Below, in pieces: positions 8,060 through 16,316 of a DNA stretch of 64,000 nt (positions are counted from its first letter, which is position 1; each line of letters opens with the position of its first letter). A model generated the notes under the pieces. It worked only from the letters and a program-made list of their open reading frames with translations, searched no databases and was not told the DNA's origin. This DNA comes from Martinezella rhizogenes. GTDB lineage: Bacteria > Pseudomonadota > Alphaproteobacteria > Rhizobiales > Rhizobiaceae. The stretch covers positions 314,864 through 378,863 of the forward strand of contig NZ_JAPYZZ010000001.1 in NCBI RefSeq assembly GCF_027460065.1, written 5' to 3'. The translations under genes and the position numbers were made by a program.

Positions 8060-8938
8060 CTAATAAAGCCCGTAAGGGAAATAACGCCGGTAAATCTCTT
8101 CCAGCCGGCCATTTCGCGAAAGGGCGGCCAGCGCCTGATCGAAAGCCGGCACCAGTACATTATCCGGATCGACCGCCATGATGGACAGGCCTTCACCGAG
8201 AAACCGGTCGGACATATAAGGACCGCCGAAGAGCGCACAGCAGCTTTCGGAAGCACCTCCCGAAACCCAGAAAGGCAGGCGCAGGCCATCGGCGAAGATG
8301 GCGTCCACCTTGCCTGTCTTCAACGCCTCATACATGGGCTCATAGCCATCGAAAACGTCGACCCTGGCTTTTGGAAAAAACGCTTTCAGCATCTGTTCGT
8401 GCCGCGAATTGCCAACCACACCCACCTTCTTTCCCGAAAGCGCATCCGCGCCGGAGCCGGTGAATTTCCCCGCCTTGTTTACCGCAAGCCGGGCGGGCAA
8501 CAGCAGATAGGGCCGCGAGAAGGTGAAGCTCTTGCGCAGATCGGCCGTGGTGGCGAGACCGGAAATCACCGCTTCGCCCTCTCCCATTTCGAGCGCCGCT
8601 TCCAGCTCGTCAAAGGGCAGCGCCTGCACCTGGCACTTGCTTTCCACCTTCAGCTGGGCACAGATTTCCCGCACCAGATCGACATGGAAGCCCGCAAGGC
8701 GACCCTCCTGATCGGTGAAATTGAAGGGCGGGAAATCCACCGACATCAGAAACCTGATGCGGGGAACGGAGGAAAGATCGCCACCCGGAAACCGCTCCTG
8801 CGCATCAAACAGTACCGGCATGCGGTTTCCGTCCGAGAGACCTTCGGCCTGAGTTTCACTAAAGTAACCAACAAATTGTAAAGCGAAAGCTAAAGTAAAA
8901 TAAATACCTATATTTCGCGTTACATTCGTTATTCTCAT
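8060..8938 (-). CDS. Periplasmic solute-binding protein, family 3-like
   Basis: 292 residues with an N-terminal signal segment (GIYFTLAFALQFVGYFSETQA). The mature part matches the family 3 extracellular solute-binding fold: RIRFLMSVDFPPFNFTDQEGRLAGFHVDLVREICAQL at the start, then FSRPYLLLPARLAV, and GLRLPFWV, ending in LEEIYRRYFPYG. No permease or ATPase is adjacent, so it may work as a sensor or as a lone binding protein within the polysaccharide block. It is divergent from the glycosyltransferase with only 52 bp between starts, which suggests shared control. Two Cys in ESCCALFGG may form a disulfide. Confidence 0.82.
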   Translation of the reverse strand: MRITNVTRNIGIYFTLAFALQFVGYFSETQAEGLSDGNRMPVLFDAQERFPGGDLSSVPRIRFLMSVDFPPFNFTDQEGRLAGFHVDLVREICAQLKVESKCQVQALPFDELEAALEMGEGEAVISGLATTADLRKSFTFSRPYLLLPARLAVNKAGKFTGSGADALSGKKVGVVGNSRHEQMLKAFFPKARVDVFDGYEPMYEALKTGKVDAIFADGLRLPFWVSGGASESCCALFGGPYMSDRFLGEGLSIMAVDPDNVLVPAFDQALAALSRNGRLEEIYRRYFPYGLY

Positions 8939-8990
8939 CTATACTATCCGTGACAGGAAGTGGGCGTTACCATGATGGCGGCGGCGATGC

Positions 8991-10928
8991 ATGGATTATT
9001 TCAGGCAATATACACGAGATTCGTTTCGCACGACGCCGGCAGAGCGAAAAATTGCATTTTCCCATACCGATGAAAATCCGCTTAGGGTCCCTCCTGAACA
9101 GGGCCGGACCGGACAGGTCCGTTTTCTCCGTTCACTGGGATTGGACACGTCGCATATCACAGCATTCGAACAGCGCGCGCTGAAAAACGGCTCAACGCTG
9201 GAAGACGAATTGCTGGCAAGCGGCCTCGTCACGGCGGAAGTTTATTTCAGCGCCTTCGCTGGATATCTGAGATTGCCGTTTCTCCCGGAAATCGCGTCGG
9301 AACAGGTGGCGGATTTAGATAATCTCGATCTTCAGCTCACAGAACCGAGGTTTCTGCGGCTGATGCCACAGGACGGTAAAACGGTGCTGCTGATCGTGCC
9401 GGAACTGGGGCGGATGGATTTGCTGAAAACCATATTGGATGAGCGTCCGCATCTTTTTGACGAACTTGCCTTGACCACGCCACAGGCCATGCGCGGCGCG
9501 ATCTGGAAAGCAGGTGAGGCCCGCCGCCTGGCGGAAACCCGGCAGCGGCTTTTCAGCGCCGCGCCCCAGCATTCCGCCAGGATCATACTGCACGGCCAGC
9601 AGGGTTTTTATGGCGGCGTTGTCGCCACCCTGCTTGTCCTTTCGCTGCTGACTTATACTGAAATAGCCTTGGTCTGGCTTCACGCCACCCTGTCCATGCT
9701 CTACCTCAATACCCTGCTGTTCCGGCTCTTTGCGCTCATCCATACGCCCCGGGAAACCGACATGGAAACGGCCCTGTCTCTTCGGCACGAAAACGAACTG
9801 CCGGTTTATACAATTCTGGTGGCGCTCTACCGCGAAGAGGCTGTCATCGAGCAGCTCGTCAGTGCTTTGGAGCGTCTGGACTGGCCCCGCTCGCGGCTCG
9901 ATATCAAGCTTGTCTGCGAGGCCGACGACGGCACGACGATCGAGGCCATCCGGCGGACAAATCCCGGTCCGCACATGGAGATCGTCAAGGTGCCGCCTTC
10001 CGAGCCGCGCACCAAACCCAAAGCCCTCACCTACGCGCTTTCCGGCGCGCGCGGCACATTCGTTGTCGTCTATGATGCCGAAGACCGGCCCCATCCGCAG
10101 CAATTGCGCGAAGCCTATGCCGCCTTCCGCGAGCAGCCGGAGGATGTCGCCTGCCTGCAGGCGCCGCTTATCATCAGCAACGCCTCATCCTCCTGGCTGA
10201 GCGCCTGTTTCGCACTGGAATATTCCGGCCTGTTCCGCTGCATGCTGCCAGCGCTTGCCGCCCATGGACTGCCGCTGCCACTTGGCGGCACCTCCAATCA
10301 TTTCCGGACTGCCGCGTTGCGGCGGGTCGGTGCGTGGGACCCCTACAATGTCACGGAAGACGCCGATCTTGGCCTCAGACTGCACAGGCTCGGCTATCGC
10401 TGCGGCGTCATCCGGCGCCAGACGCTGGAGGATGCACCGACATCGATGTCCGTATGGCTGAACCAGCGAACGCGCTGGTTCAAGGGCTGGCTGCAAAGCT
10501 GGCTGGTGATGACCCGTACGCCCTTTGCAACCGCACAAACCATGGGATGGTTTGCCTATATGACCTTCCAGCTGCTGATCGGCGGCATGATTCTGTCGTC
10601 GCTGATGCATCCCTTGCTCTTCGTTTCCCTGGCATTCATGGCCATGGCCATCCGGGAAAACGGTGTTGGCCTGCTCTTCACATGGCAAGGTGTGCTGTTT
10701 TTAATCGATGCGCTGAATATCGTCGGAAGTTACACGATCTTCGTGCTGATGGGTCGAAGCAGAATGATAGCTTATGAAAGACGACAGGTCGGAAAGCGAT
10801 GGCTGTCGATGCCTTTATATTGGCTGATGCTATCCGTCGCGGCCTGGCGAGCTGTGGTGGAGCTTAAAACCAGACCTTTCGTCTGGAACAAGACGCCGCA
10901 TGCGCCGGTCGCCAAAGACAAGACCTGA
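8991..10928 (+). CDS. Family 2 glycosyltransferase with GspE/MshE-N-like N-terminal domain
   Basis: 645 residues. Residues about 38-185 resemble the N-terminal domain of type II secretion ATPases (LKNGSTLEDELLASGLVTAEVYFSAFAGYLRLPFLPEI), related to MshEN domains that can bind c-di-GMP. A membrane pair follows (about 205-250). The processive GT2 core is at about 270-500, with EADD at 310-313, DAED at 362-365, the TED catalytic base at 455-457 and QRTRW at 492-496. Further helices lie near 520-590 and 605-622. The architecture is that of NfrB-like synthases that polymerise and export glycan. Product unknown. Gene order suggests a role with the polymerase, flippase and deacetylase upstream. Confidence 0.87.
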   Translation: MDYFRQYTRDSFRTTPAERKIAFSHTDENPLRVPPEQGRTGQVRFLRSLGLDTSHITAFEQRALKNGSTLEDELLASGLVTAEVYFSAFAGYLRLPFLPEIASEQVADLDNLDLQLTEPRFLRLMPQDGKTVLLIVPELGRMDLLKTILDERPHLFDELALTTPQAMRGAIWKAGEARRLAETRQRLFSAAPQHSARIILHGQQGFYGGVVATLLVLSLLTYTEIALVWLHATLSMLYLNTLLFRLFALIHTPRETDMETALSLRHENELPVYTILVALYREEAVIEQLVSALERLDWPRSRLDIKLVCEADDGTTIEAIRRTNPGPHMEIVKVPPSEPRTKPKALTYALSGARGTFVVVYDAEDRPHPQQLREAYAAFREQPEDVACLQAPLIISNASSSWLSACFALEYSGLFRCMLPALAAHGLPLPLGGTSNHFRTAALRRVGAWDPYNVTEDADLGLRLHRLGYRCGVIRRQTLEDAPTSMSVWLNQRTRWFKGWLQSWLVMTRTPFATAQTMGWFAYMTFQLLIGGMILSSLMHPLLFVSLAFMAMAIRENGVGLLFTWQGVLFLIDALNIVGSYTIFVLMGRSRMIAYERRQVGKRWLSMPLYWLMLSVAAWRAVVELKTRPFVWNKTPHAPVAKDKT

Positions 10929-11130
10929 CGCAGTCCTCGCGACAGCAGCCAAACGGCATAACGCATCTTTCGGTCAGCGAAAAAGGCATCCCGCCGTTTC
11001 AGCCGATTACGAAGCCCGTTCGGACTTCGCGCCACCACTGCCATCAATGCGTGTAACATCAACCCGCCTTGCCGAATGAAGATCTTCCTCCGGCAAGGTC
11101 CGTCATTTTATCTGAAGGCGGCTCAATGGC

Positions 11131-11424
11131 CTATTTGGCCACGAGCTTGTTCTTGATCAGGCCGACGATGATCTGCACGATCAGACCGCCGACACCGCCA
11201 CCAACGAGCTGGCCGGCAAGAGCGCCGATATCCACGCCGCCGGCGGCCGCAGTGCCCGCGGTGCCGAGCAGCGATCCGAGTACGGTTCCGCCGCCGATCC
11301 CGCCAATGGCGCCGGCAATCAGATTACCGAGCGAGCCAAGATCGGAATCCTTCAGTATCTTTCCACCAGCCGTGCCGCCCACCGCACCGCCGACGATCTG
11401 GGCCAATATCGAAGTAAGATCCAT
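11131..11424 (-). CDS. Gly-rich hydrophobic small protein of unknown function
   Basis: 97 residues from ATG 11424, preceded by GAGGAGG. It is almost entirely Gly, Ala, Leu, Ile and Val with repeats of GG (VGGAVGGTAGGKIL, GAIGGIGGGTVLGSLLG, LVGGGVGGLIVQIIVGLI) and ends KNKLVAK. Such glycine-zipper-like sequences suggest insertion into a membrane. I recognise it as a conserved rhizobial hypothetical but know no function. It lies 52 bp after aqpZ on the same strand, so may share its transcript. The gap from 10929 to 11130 holds nothing recognisable. Confidence 0.75.
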   Translation of the reverse strand: MDLTSILAQIVGGAVGGTAGGKILKDSDLGSLGNLIAGAIGGIGGGTVLGSLLGTAGTAAAGGVDIGALAGQLVGGGVGGLIVQIIVGLIKNKLVAK

Positions 11425-11476
11425 GCCATCCTCCTCAGTCGTTTCCCCGACCATTCGGGGAAACAAAGCCTCTTAT

Positions 11477-12202
11477 TCACGTCTTCGCAGGCTGAACCGA
11501 GCCGGCATGGCCGGCCTTTTCTTCCTCGCCGAAAATTTTCCAGACCACGGCGCCAATGGCACCGCCAACAATTGGGGCAAGCCAGAACAGCCAGAGCTGC
11601 TGCAGCGCCCATCCGCCGACGAACAAAGCTTGTCCGGTCGAGCGGGCCGGATTGACGGATGTGTTGGTGACCGGAATGGAAATCAGATGAATAAGGGTGA
11701 GCGCAAGACCGATGGCGACAGGCGCGAAACCGACCGGAACCCTGCCATGCGTCGACCCCAGAATGACGATCAGGAAAAATGCCGTCAGAATGATCTCGAT
11801 CAGCAGCGCAGATAGCAGAGAATATCCACCCGGCGAATGCTCACCATAGCCATTGGCGGCAAAACCGCCGATTTCGGCGCCCGCCTTGCCGGTGAGAATG
11901 ACATAAAGCGCCGCAGCCGCGACGACCGCCCCCAGAACCTGCGCCACGATGTAAGGCACGAGGTTCGCCGCCGGGAATTTGCCGGCAACGGTGAGGCCGA
12001 CGGAAACCGCCGGATTGAAGTGACCGCCGGAAATGCCGCCAACCGCATAGGCCATGGTCAGAACCGTCAAGCCAAAAGCGAAAGCAACACCCAGGAAGCC
12101 GATGCCGAGTTCAGGAAAAGCGGCGGCAAAAACCGCACTGCCGCAACCTCCGAATACGAGCCAAAAAGTACCAAAAAATTCCGAGAGAAACTTGCGACTC
12201 AT
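11477..12202 (-). CDS. aqpZ: Aquaporin Z water channel
   Basis: 241 residues with six membrane helices and two NPA half-helices: GGHFNPAVS (N63) and SVNPARS (N184). The selectivity-filter residues are those of water-specific channels: F43, H172, T181 and R187. This favours AqpZ over glycerol facilitators, which have Gly and small residues at these positions. The C-terminal tail ([17 protein letters not shown]) is cytoplasmic. ATG 12202 is the first start. The gene stands alone apart from the Gly-rich small protein downstream; the 163 bp to kptA probably holds its promoter. Confidence 0.96.
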   Translation of the reverse strand: MSRKFLSEFFGTFWLVFGGCGSAVFAAAFPELGIGFLGVAFAFGLTVLTMAYAVGGISGGHFNPAVSVGLTVAGKFPAANLVPYIVAQVLGAVVAAAALYVILTGKAGAEIGGFAANGYGEHSPGGYSLLSALLIEIILTAFFLIVILGSTHGRVPVGFAPVAIGLALTLIHLISIPVTNTSVNPARSTGQALFVGGWALQQLWLFWLAPIVGGAIGAVVWKIFGEEEKAGHAGSVQPAKT

Positions 12203-12366
12203 AACACTTCCCCATTCATGTTACGACCGCATCAACTATTACGTGCAATTTAATCGTAGTCAAGCTAAATTGCATATTATCCCTTGCCAAGCGCTTCGAT
12301 GACAAACTTGGCCCAGCGCCGGGCGCTTTCATCCCCACGCCGTTCGACGTCCGGAAAATAACGGTT

Positions 12367-12921
12367 TCAGCCTGCTGTGGCTTCTTCCGATACGTCCAGA
12401 AGAAAGCTCGGCCCTATTCCATTCGTGAGCCAGACCCCATTTTGAGCCCGGAAGAACTGTTGGCCTGCCTGATGCAATTGAAGGGTCGGGATCACCAAAA
12501 TGACGGGTTTCCCATGCCTTTCTCCAACCTTCTTCGCTGTTTGCCTGTCAGCGGAGAGGTGGACATATTGCCGGTTCTGCGGAAGCAACCCTTTTTCCCG
12601 GATGCTGTCGAGAAAGCGGATCGCGGTGCCGTGATAGAGTAAAGCGGGCGGCTCGACAGGCTCGAGACCCAGATCCACCACCACAGAATGACCCTGATTG
12701 GCCCGGATGAACTCCCCATCGGCAGAAATGGCAAAGCGCTTCTTGTCGCAAGTATCAACAATTTCGAGCAGCAACCCGCGCATCAGGGGAACATCAGCCT
12801 TTGCGATCAAGTCCTCGATATTCGCCCATCCTTCAGGGTCGAGTTCGATGCCGATCGCATCCGGCTTGTGACGCAGGACATAGCTTAGAAACTTACTGAT
12901 GTCGCTGAGAGACTGTGCCAT
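12367..12921 (-). CDS. kptA: RNA 2'-phosphotransferase, Tpt1/KptA family
   Basis: 184 residues. The family moves a 2'-phosphate from RNA to NAD, giving ADP-ribose 1'',2''-cyclic phosphate. Conserved elements are all present: SYVLRHKP with R17 and H18, IRANQGHS (R73, H78), YHGTAIR (H97 and nearby Arg), and VHLSAD at about 120. In bacteria lacking tRNA introns the biological substrate is unclear. Length matches the family. It lies 60 bp downstream of a tRNA-Gly gene on the same strand. Confidence 0.95.
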   Translation of the reverse strand: MAQSLSDISKFLSYVLRHKPDAIGIELDPEGWANIEDLIAKADVPLMRGLLLEIVDTCDKKRFAISADGEFIRANQGHSVVVDLGLEPVEPPALLYHGTAIRFLDSIREKGLLPQNRQYVHLSADRQTAKKVGERHGKPVILVIPTLQLHQAGQQFFRAQNGVWLTNGIGPSFLLDVSEEATAG

Positions 12922-12980
12922 CGGGATGCTGATTTCTCTTATGGCTCTTGAATATCCAGCATATGGATTTGCGGCATCGC

Positions 12981-13054
12981 TGGAGCGGGTGAAGGGAATC
13001 GAACCCTCGTATTCAGCTTGGGAAGCTGCTGCTCTGCCATTGAGCTACACCCGC
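12981..13054 (-). tRNA. tRNA-Gly (anticodon CCC)
   Basis: A 74-nt cloverleaf including encoded CCA. The acceptor GCGGGTG pairs with CACCCGC; the T loop is GGTTCGATTCC; the anticodon arm CAGC-TTCCCAA-GCTG gives CCC, reading GGG. It closely matches the E. coli glyU pattern. Confidence 0.96.
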
Positions 13055-13110
13055 GCAGGCTAAGACATCGGACAGTTCGTGGCGGGTGTCAAGCGCCCCG
13101 CCGCGGTTCA

Positions 13111-14223
13111 TTATTCGGCGCGGAAATGTTTGGACAGCTTCAGCCCCTGCGCCTGATAATTGGAGCCGAGGCCGGTGCCGTAGAGGCCTTCCGGTTTTTC
13201 CAGCATGTGCTCGTAAACAAGCCGTCCGACGATCTGGCCGTGTTCCAGGATGAAGGGCACCTCATGGCTGCGGACTTCAAGCACGGCGCGGCTGCCGGTG
13301 CCGCCCGCCTGCGCATGGCCGAAGCCGGGATCGAAGAAGCCGGCGTAATGCACGCGGAATTCGCCCACCAGCGGGTCGAAGGGCGTCATTTCGGCCGCAT
13401 AAAGCGGTGGCACATGCACGGCTTCGCGTGAAACGAGAATATAGAACTCATCTGGATCAAGGATCAGTTCCGCACGGCCACGGGCGAAGAGCGGTTCCCA
13501 GAAATCGAGGACATCGTGCTGGGCCTTCTTGTCGACATCCACCACCGCCGTGTGATGCTTGCCGCGATAGCCGATCAGCCCGTTCTCACCGAAACCCTTG
13601 AGGTCGATTGAAAGCGCGATACCGCCGCCGGTCACATTCGGGTTCTCGCTCGCTACCAGCGTTTCCGTCTCGTGCAGCTTCAGCACTTCACTTTCATTGA
13701 GAAGCGCGTGGCCGATGCGGAAGCGAATCTGCGACAGGCGCGAGCCACGGCGCACCACGATGGGGAAAGTGCGCGGGCTGATTTCCAGATAAAGCGGGCC
13801 AGTATAGCCAGCCGGGATCTTGTCGAATTCCTGCGCATTGTCGGTCATCACGCGGGTGAAGATATCGAGACGGCCGGTCGAGCTTTTCGGATTGGCCGAG
13901 GCCGACATGTCCGCCGGCAGATCAAGGCTTTCCATCAAGGGAACGATATAGACACAACCGGTTTCCAGCACCGCGCCCTGGCTGAGATCGACCTCGTGCA
14001 GACTGAAGCGGTTGAGCTTGTCGATGACGCGGGTTCCGGGACCGGGCATGAAGCTGGCGCGGACGCGGTAAGCTTTCGAGCCTAGCCGCAGATCGAGGCT
14101 GGCGGGCTGCACCTGGTCGACATCGAGATCGGCCTCGCTTTTCAGCTTGCCGCCCGCAAACAGCGCCCGGATTGCGCCATCCGCCAAAATGCCCGTGGTT
14201 CTCGTCCCCGTGGTTCTCGTCAT
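13111..14223 (-). CDS. dcd: 2'-deoxycytidine 5'-triphosphate deaminase, long (tandem) form
   Basis: 370 residues, about twice the size of E. coli Dcd, as in the alphaproteobacterial family with two dUTPase-like folds. The first half contains QVQPASLDLRLGSKAYRVRASF and the second IDLKGF...IGYRGKHHTAVVDV and HVPPLYAAEMTPFDP. The enzyme deaminates dCTP to dUTP for thymidylate synthesis. ATG 14223 is chosen because AAGGA lies nine bases upstream; ATGs at 14229 and 14232 are too close to that site. The start encodes a short perfect duplication (TRTTG TRTTG). It is divergent from metZ. Confidence 0.9.
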   Translation of the reverse strand: MTRTTGTRTTGILADGAIRALFAGGKLKSEADLDVDQVQPASLDLRLGSKAYRVRASFMPGPGTRVIDKLNRFSLHEVDLSQGAVLETGCVYIVPLMESLDLPADMSASANPKSSTGRLDIFTRVMTDNAQEFDKIPAGYTGPLYLEISPRTFPIVVRRGSRLSQIRFRIGHALLNESEVLKLHETETLVASENPNVTGGGIALSIDLKGFGENGLIGYRGKHHTAVVDVDKKAQHDVLDFWEPLFARGRAELILDPDEFYILVSREAVHVPPLYAAEMTPFDPLVGEFRVHYAGFFDPGFGHAQAGGTGSRAVLEVRSHEVPFILEHGQIVGRLVYEHMLEKPEGLYGTGLGSNYQAQGLKLSKHFRAE

Positions 14224-14300
14224 GGTCATCATTCCTTTTTACGGCGACAAAACCAAAAGGAAAGCATTGACGCAAGCCGGTAACGGCAGTATGGCAAGCT

Positions 14301-14358
14301 TATCCCGTGGTGATTTGGCCGGTCGGCTTGCAGCCACGTTAAACAAGTGGCTAAAAAG
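14301..14358 (+). ncRNA. SAM-II riboswitch aptamer upstream of metZ
   Basis: The leader contains the SAM-II hallmarks: stem CGTGG (14306-14310) with CCACG (14334-14338), the conserved GTGATTTGG, GGCTTGCAGCC, and the 3' pseudoknot strand GCTAAAAAG (14350-14358). SAM-II aptamers are typical of alphaproteobacterial metA, metX and metZ leaders and turn expression down when S-adenosylmethionine is abundant. The metZ start follows 60 bases later. Confidence 0.93.
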
Positions 14359-14400
14359 ACCGGGTGCTAGGAACCGGTCTGCTTTTGCGGCCGGTTTTTT
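14358..14400 (+). terminator. Terminator/antiterminator pair behind the SAM-II aptamer
   Basis: AACCGG (14372-14377) can pair with CCGGTT (14391-14396), followed by a run of T: a rho-independent terminator. The same strand segment CCGGTC (14374-14379) can instead pair with GACCGG (14358-14363), which would block it. This suggests attenuation of transcription in the metZ leader. Confidence 0.7.
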
Positions 14401-14418
14401 TGTTTTGAAGGTGATCAC

Positions 14419-15603
14419 ATGAGCAATAAATGGCGCCCGGCAACCCAGCTCGTTCACGGCGGTACGCTACGCTCACCCTATGGTGAAACGTCGGAAGCGA
14501 TCTATCTGACCCAGGGTTTCGTCTACGAGAACTCCGAAGCCGCCGAAGCGCGCTTCAAGGGTGAGACGGACGGTTTTATCTATGCCCGTTATGCGAGCCC
14601 CACCAATGACATGTTCGAGAAGCGCATGTGCCTGCTGGAAGGCGCGGAAGACGCCCGCGCGCTTGCCTCCGGCATGGCCGCCGTCACCGCCGCCATCATG
14701 TGCCAGCTGCGCGCCGGTGATCACATCGTCGCCGCCCGCGCCCTTTTTGGCTCCTGCCGTTGGGTGGTGGAAACGCTCGCACCGAAATACGGCATCGAAT
14801 GCACGCTGATCGACGGACGTGATCTCGACAATTGGGAAAAGGCAATCCGGCCGAACACCAAGCTGTTCTTCCTCGAAAGCCCGACCAACCCGACGCTCGA
14901 AGTGGTGGATATTGCCGGTGTGGCAAAGCTCGCCAACCAAATCGGTGCCAAGGTGGTGGTCGATAACGTCTTTGCGACGCCGCTCTTCCAGAAGCCGCTC
15001 GAACTCGGCGCCCATATCGTGGTTTATTCGGCCACCAAACATATTGATGGCCAGGGCCGCTGCCTGGGTGGCGTAATCCTGTCCGACAAGAAGTGGATCG
15101 AAGAAGAGCTGCAGGATTATTTCCGCCACACGGGCCCGGCCATGTCGCCGTTCAACGCGTGGACGCTTCTGAAGGGCATCGAGACCCTGCCGCTGCGTGT
15201 AAAACAACAGACGGCCAATGCCGGCAAGATCGCCGATTTCCTCGCCGATAGCGGCAAGGTCGCCAAGGTCATCTATCCCGGCCGCGCCGATCATCCGCAG
15301 GCGGATATCATCGCACGGCAAATGTCCGGCGGCTCCACCCTGGTGGCCTTCGAACTGAAGGGCGGTAAGGAAGCGGCCTTCAAGCTGCAGAATGCGCTTG
15401 AGATCGTGAAGATTTCCAACAATCTCGGCGATGCCAAGAGCCTCATCACCCATCCCGGCACGACGACGCACAAGAACCTCACAGACGAGGCGCGTGCCGA
15501 ACTCGGCATTTCCGGTGGCACTTTGCGCCTTTCCTGCGGCATCGAGGATACCGACGATCTGCTGGAAGATCTGGCAAAGGGTCTTGCGGCCATTTCGGCC
15601 TGA
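14419..15603 (+). CDS. metZ: O-succinylhomoserine sulfhydrylase
   Basis: 394 residues of the Cys/Met metabolism PLP family. PLP lysine K207 sits in VVYSATKHIDGQGR. Other family motifs are TQGFVYENSEAAEARF, YARYASPTNDMFEKRM, ESPTNPTLEVVDI and THPGTTTHKNL. The upstream SAM-II riboswitch supports a methionine role: direct sulfhydrylation of O-succinylhomoserine to homocysteine. Family members include cystathionine gamma-synthase and O-acetylhomoserine sulfhydrylase, so exact substrate is inferred from rhizobial convention. ATG 14419 has AAGG nine bases upstream. A hairpin follows the gene. Confidence 0.95.
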   Translation: MSNKWRPATQLVHGGTLRSPYGETSEAIYLTQGFVYENSEAAEARFKGETDGFIYARYASPTNDMFEKRMCLLEGAEDARALASGMAAVTAAIMCQLRAGDHIVAARALFGSCRWVVETLAPKYGIECTLIDGRDLDNWEKAIRPNTKLFFLESPTNPTLEVVDIAGVAKLANQIGAKVVVDNVFATPLFQKPLELGAHIVVYSATKHIDGQGRCLGGVILSDKKWIEEELQDYFRHTGPAMSPFNAWTLLKGIETLPLRVKQQTANAGKIADFLADSGKVAKVIYPGRADHPQADIIARQMSGGSTLVAFELKGGKEAAFKLQNALEIVKISNNLGDAKSLITHPGTTTHKNLTDEARAELGISGGTLRLSCGIEDTDDLLEDLAKGLAAISA

Positions 15604-15621
15604 GAATTTAATCGGAAACTC

Positions 15622-15653
15622 CCATGGCCTGACCGCGCGTCGGGCCATGGTTT
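15622..15653 (+). terminator. Hairpin after metZ
   Basis: CCATGGCC (15622-15629) and GGCCATGG (15643-15650) form a perfect 8-bp stem followed by TTTG, 19 bases past the metZ stop. The T-run is short, so this is a weak or processed terminator. Confidence 0.55.
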
Positions 15654-15835
15654 GCTAAAGCGGCCGGAAAAGACCGCATCAGGCAACCAATATTTACCTT
15701 TACCGTTATCCCTAACGGTAAAAACCAGCGCAACAGGAGATGCCTCCTGCCCGTCAAGTCATTCATTTTCTTGACGATAGCCAGAGCCTATAGTGTAGGA
15801 TGTGGCGGCAGGCATAATATCGAGGTGTGGCGCGT

Positions 15836-16228
15836 ATGTATCGTGCTCTGACAAGGGATATCGAGGTGACGGTCGATCCGTATTATCTCGAGGAACAATC
15901 CGACCCGGATGACGATCGTTACGTCTGGGGCTACAAGGTCGTGATCGCGAACAATTCCGATGTCCCCGTGAAACTCGTCAACCGTTATTGGCATATCACC
16001 GATCAGAACGGACAGGTGGACGAGGTCTACGGGCCAGGCGTCGTGGGTGAACAGCCGCAGCTCAAACCAGGCGACAGCTATGAATATTCCTCGGGCTGCC
16101 CGCTGGATACGCCGTCAGGCCTGATGTTTGGCCATTATGAAATGGAAACGGAAAATGGCGAGGTGTTCAATGTCACCATACCCGCCTTTTCGCTGGATTC
16201 ACCCGGCCTGATGCGGGTTCTGAACTGA
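15836..16228 (+). CDS. apaG: ApaG domain protein
   Basis: 130 residues, exactly the family length, from ATG 15836 ([20 protein letters not shown]); a GTG three codons earlier is an alternative. The fibronectin-like ApaG fold is shown by [58 protein letters not shown] and the C-terminal MFGHYEME region. E. coli apaG is linked to Co/Mg resistance phenotypes; the biochemical role is unclear. It is a single gene, convergent with hslO, and ends near a bidirectional terminator. Confidence 0.95.
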   Translation: MYRALTRDIEVTVDPYYLEEQSDPDDDRYVWGYKVVIANNSDVPVKLVNRYWHITDQNGQVDEVYGPGVVGEQPQLKPGDSYEYSSGCPLDTPSGLMFGHYEMETENGEVFNVTIPAFSLDSPGLMRVLN

Positions 16229-16250
16229 CGACTGCGACCCGGTGAAGGAA

Positions 16251-16278
16251 AAGCCGCGCTTTTTAGAGCGCGGCTTTC
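16251..16278. terminator. Bidirectional terminator between apaG and hslO
   Basis: AAGCCGCGCT (16251-16260) and AGCGCGGCTT (16267-16276) form a perfect 10-bp stem flanked by A residues on the left and T residues on the right, so it can serve both convergent genes. Confidence 0.75.
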
Positions 16279-16316
16279 GATTCAGGCATTCTCAAAAGAT
16301 TCAGGCATTCTCAAAT
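16279..16316. repeat. 19-bp tandem duplication at the 3' end of hslO
   Basis: The unit GATTCAGGCATTCTCAAA occurs at 16279 and again at 16298, a perfect 19-bp period apart. The second copy encodes the last codons and stop of hslO (FENA-stop); the first lies just past the stop, between the gene and the terminator. Confidence 0.9.
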
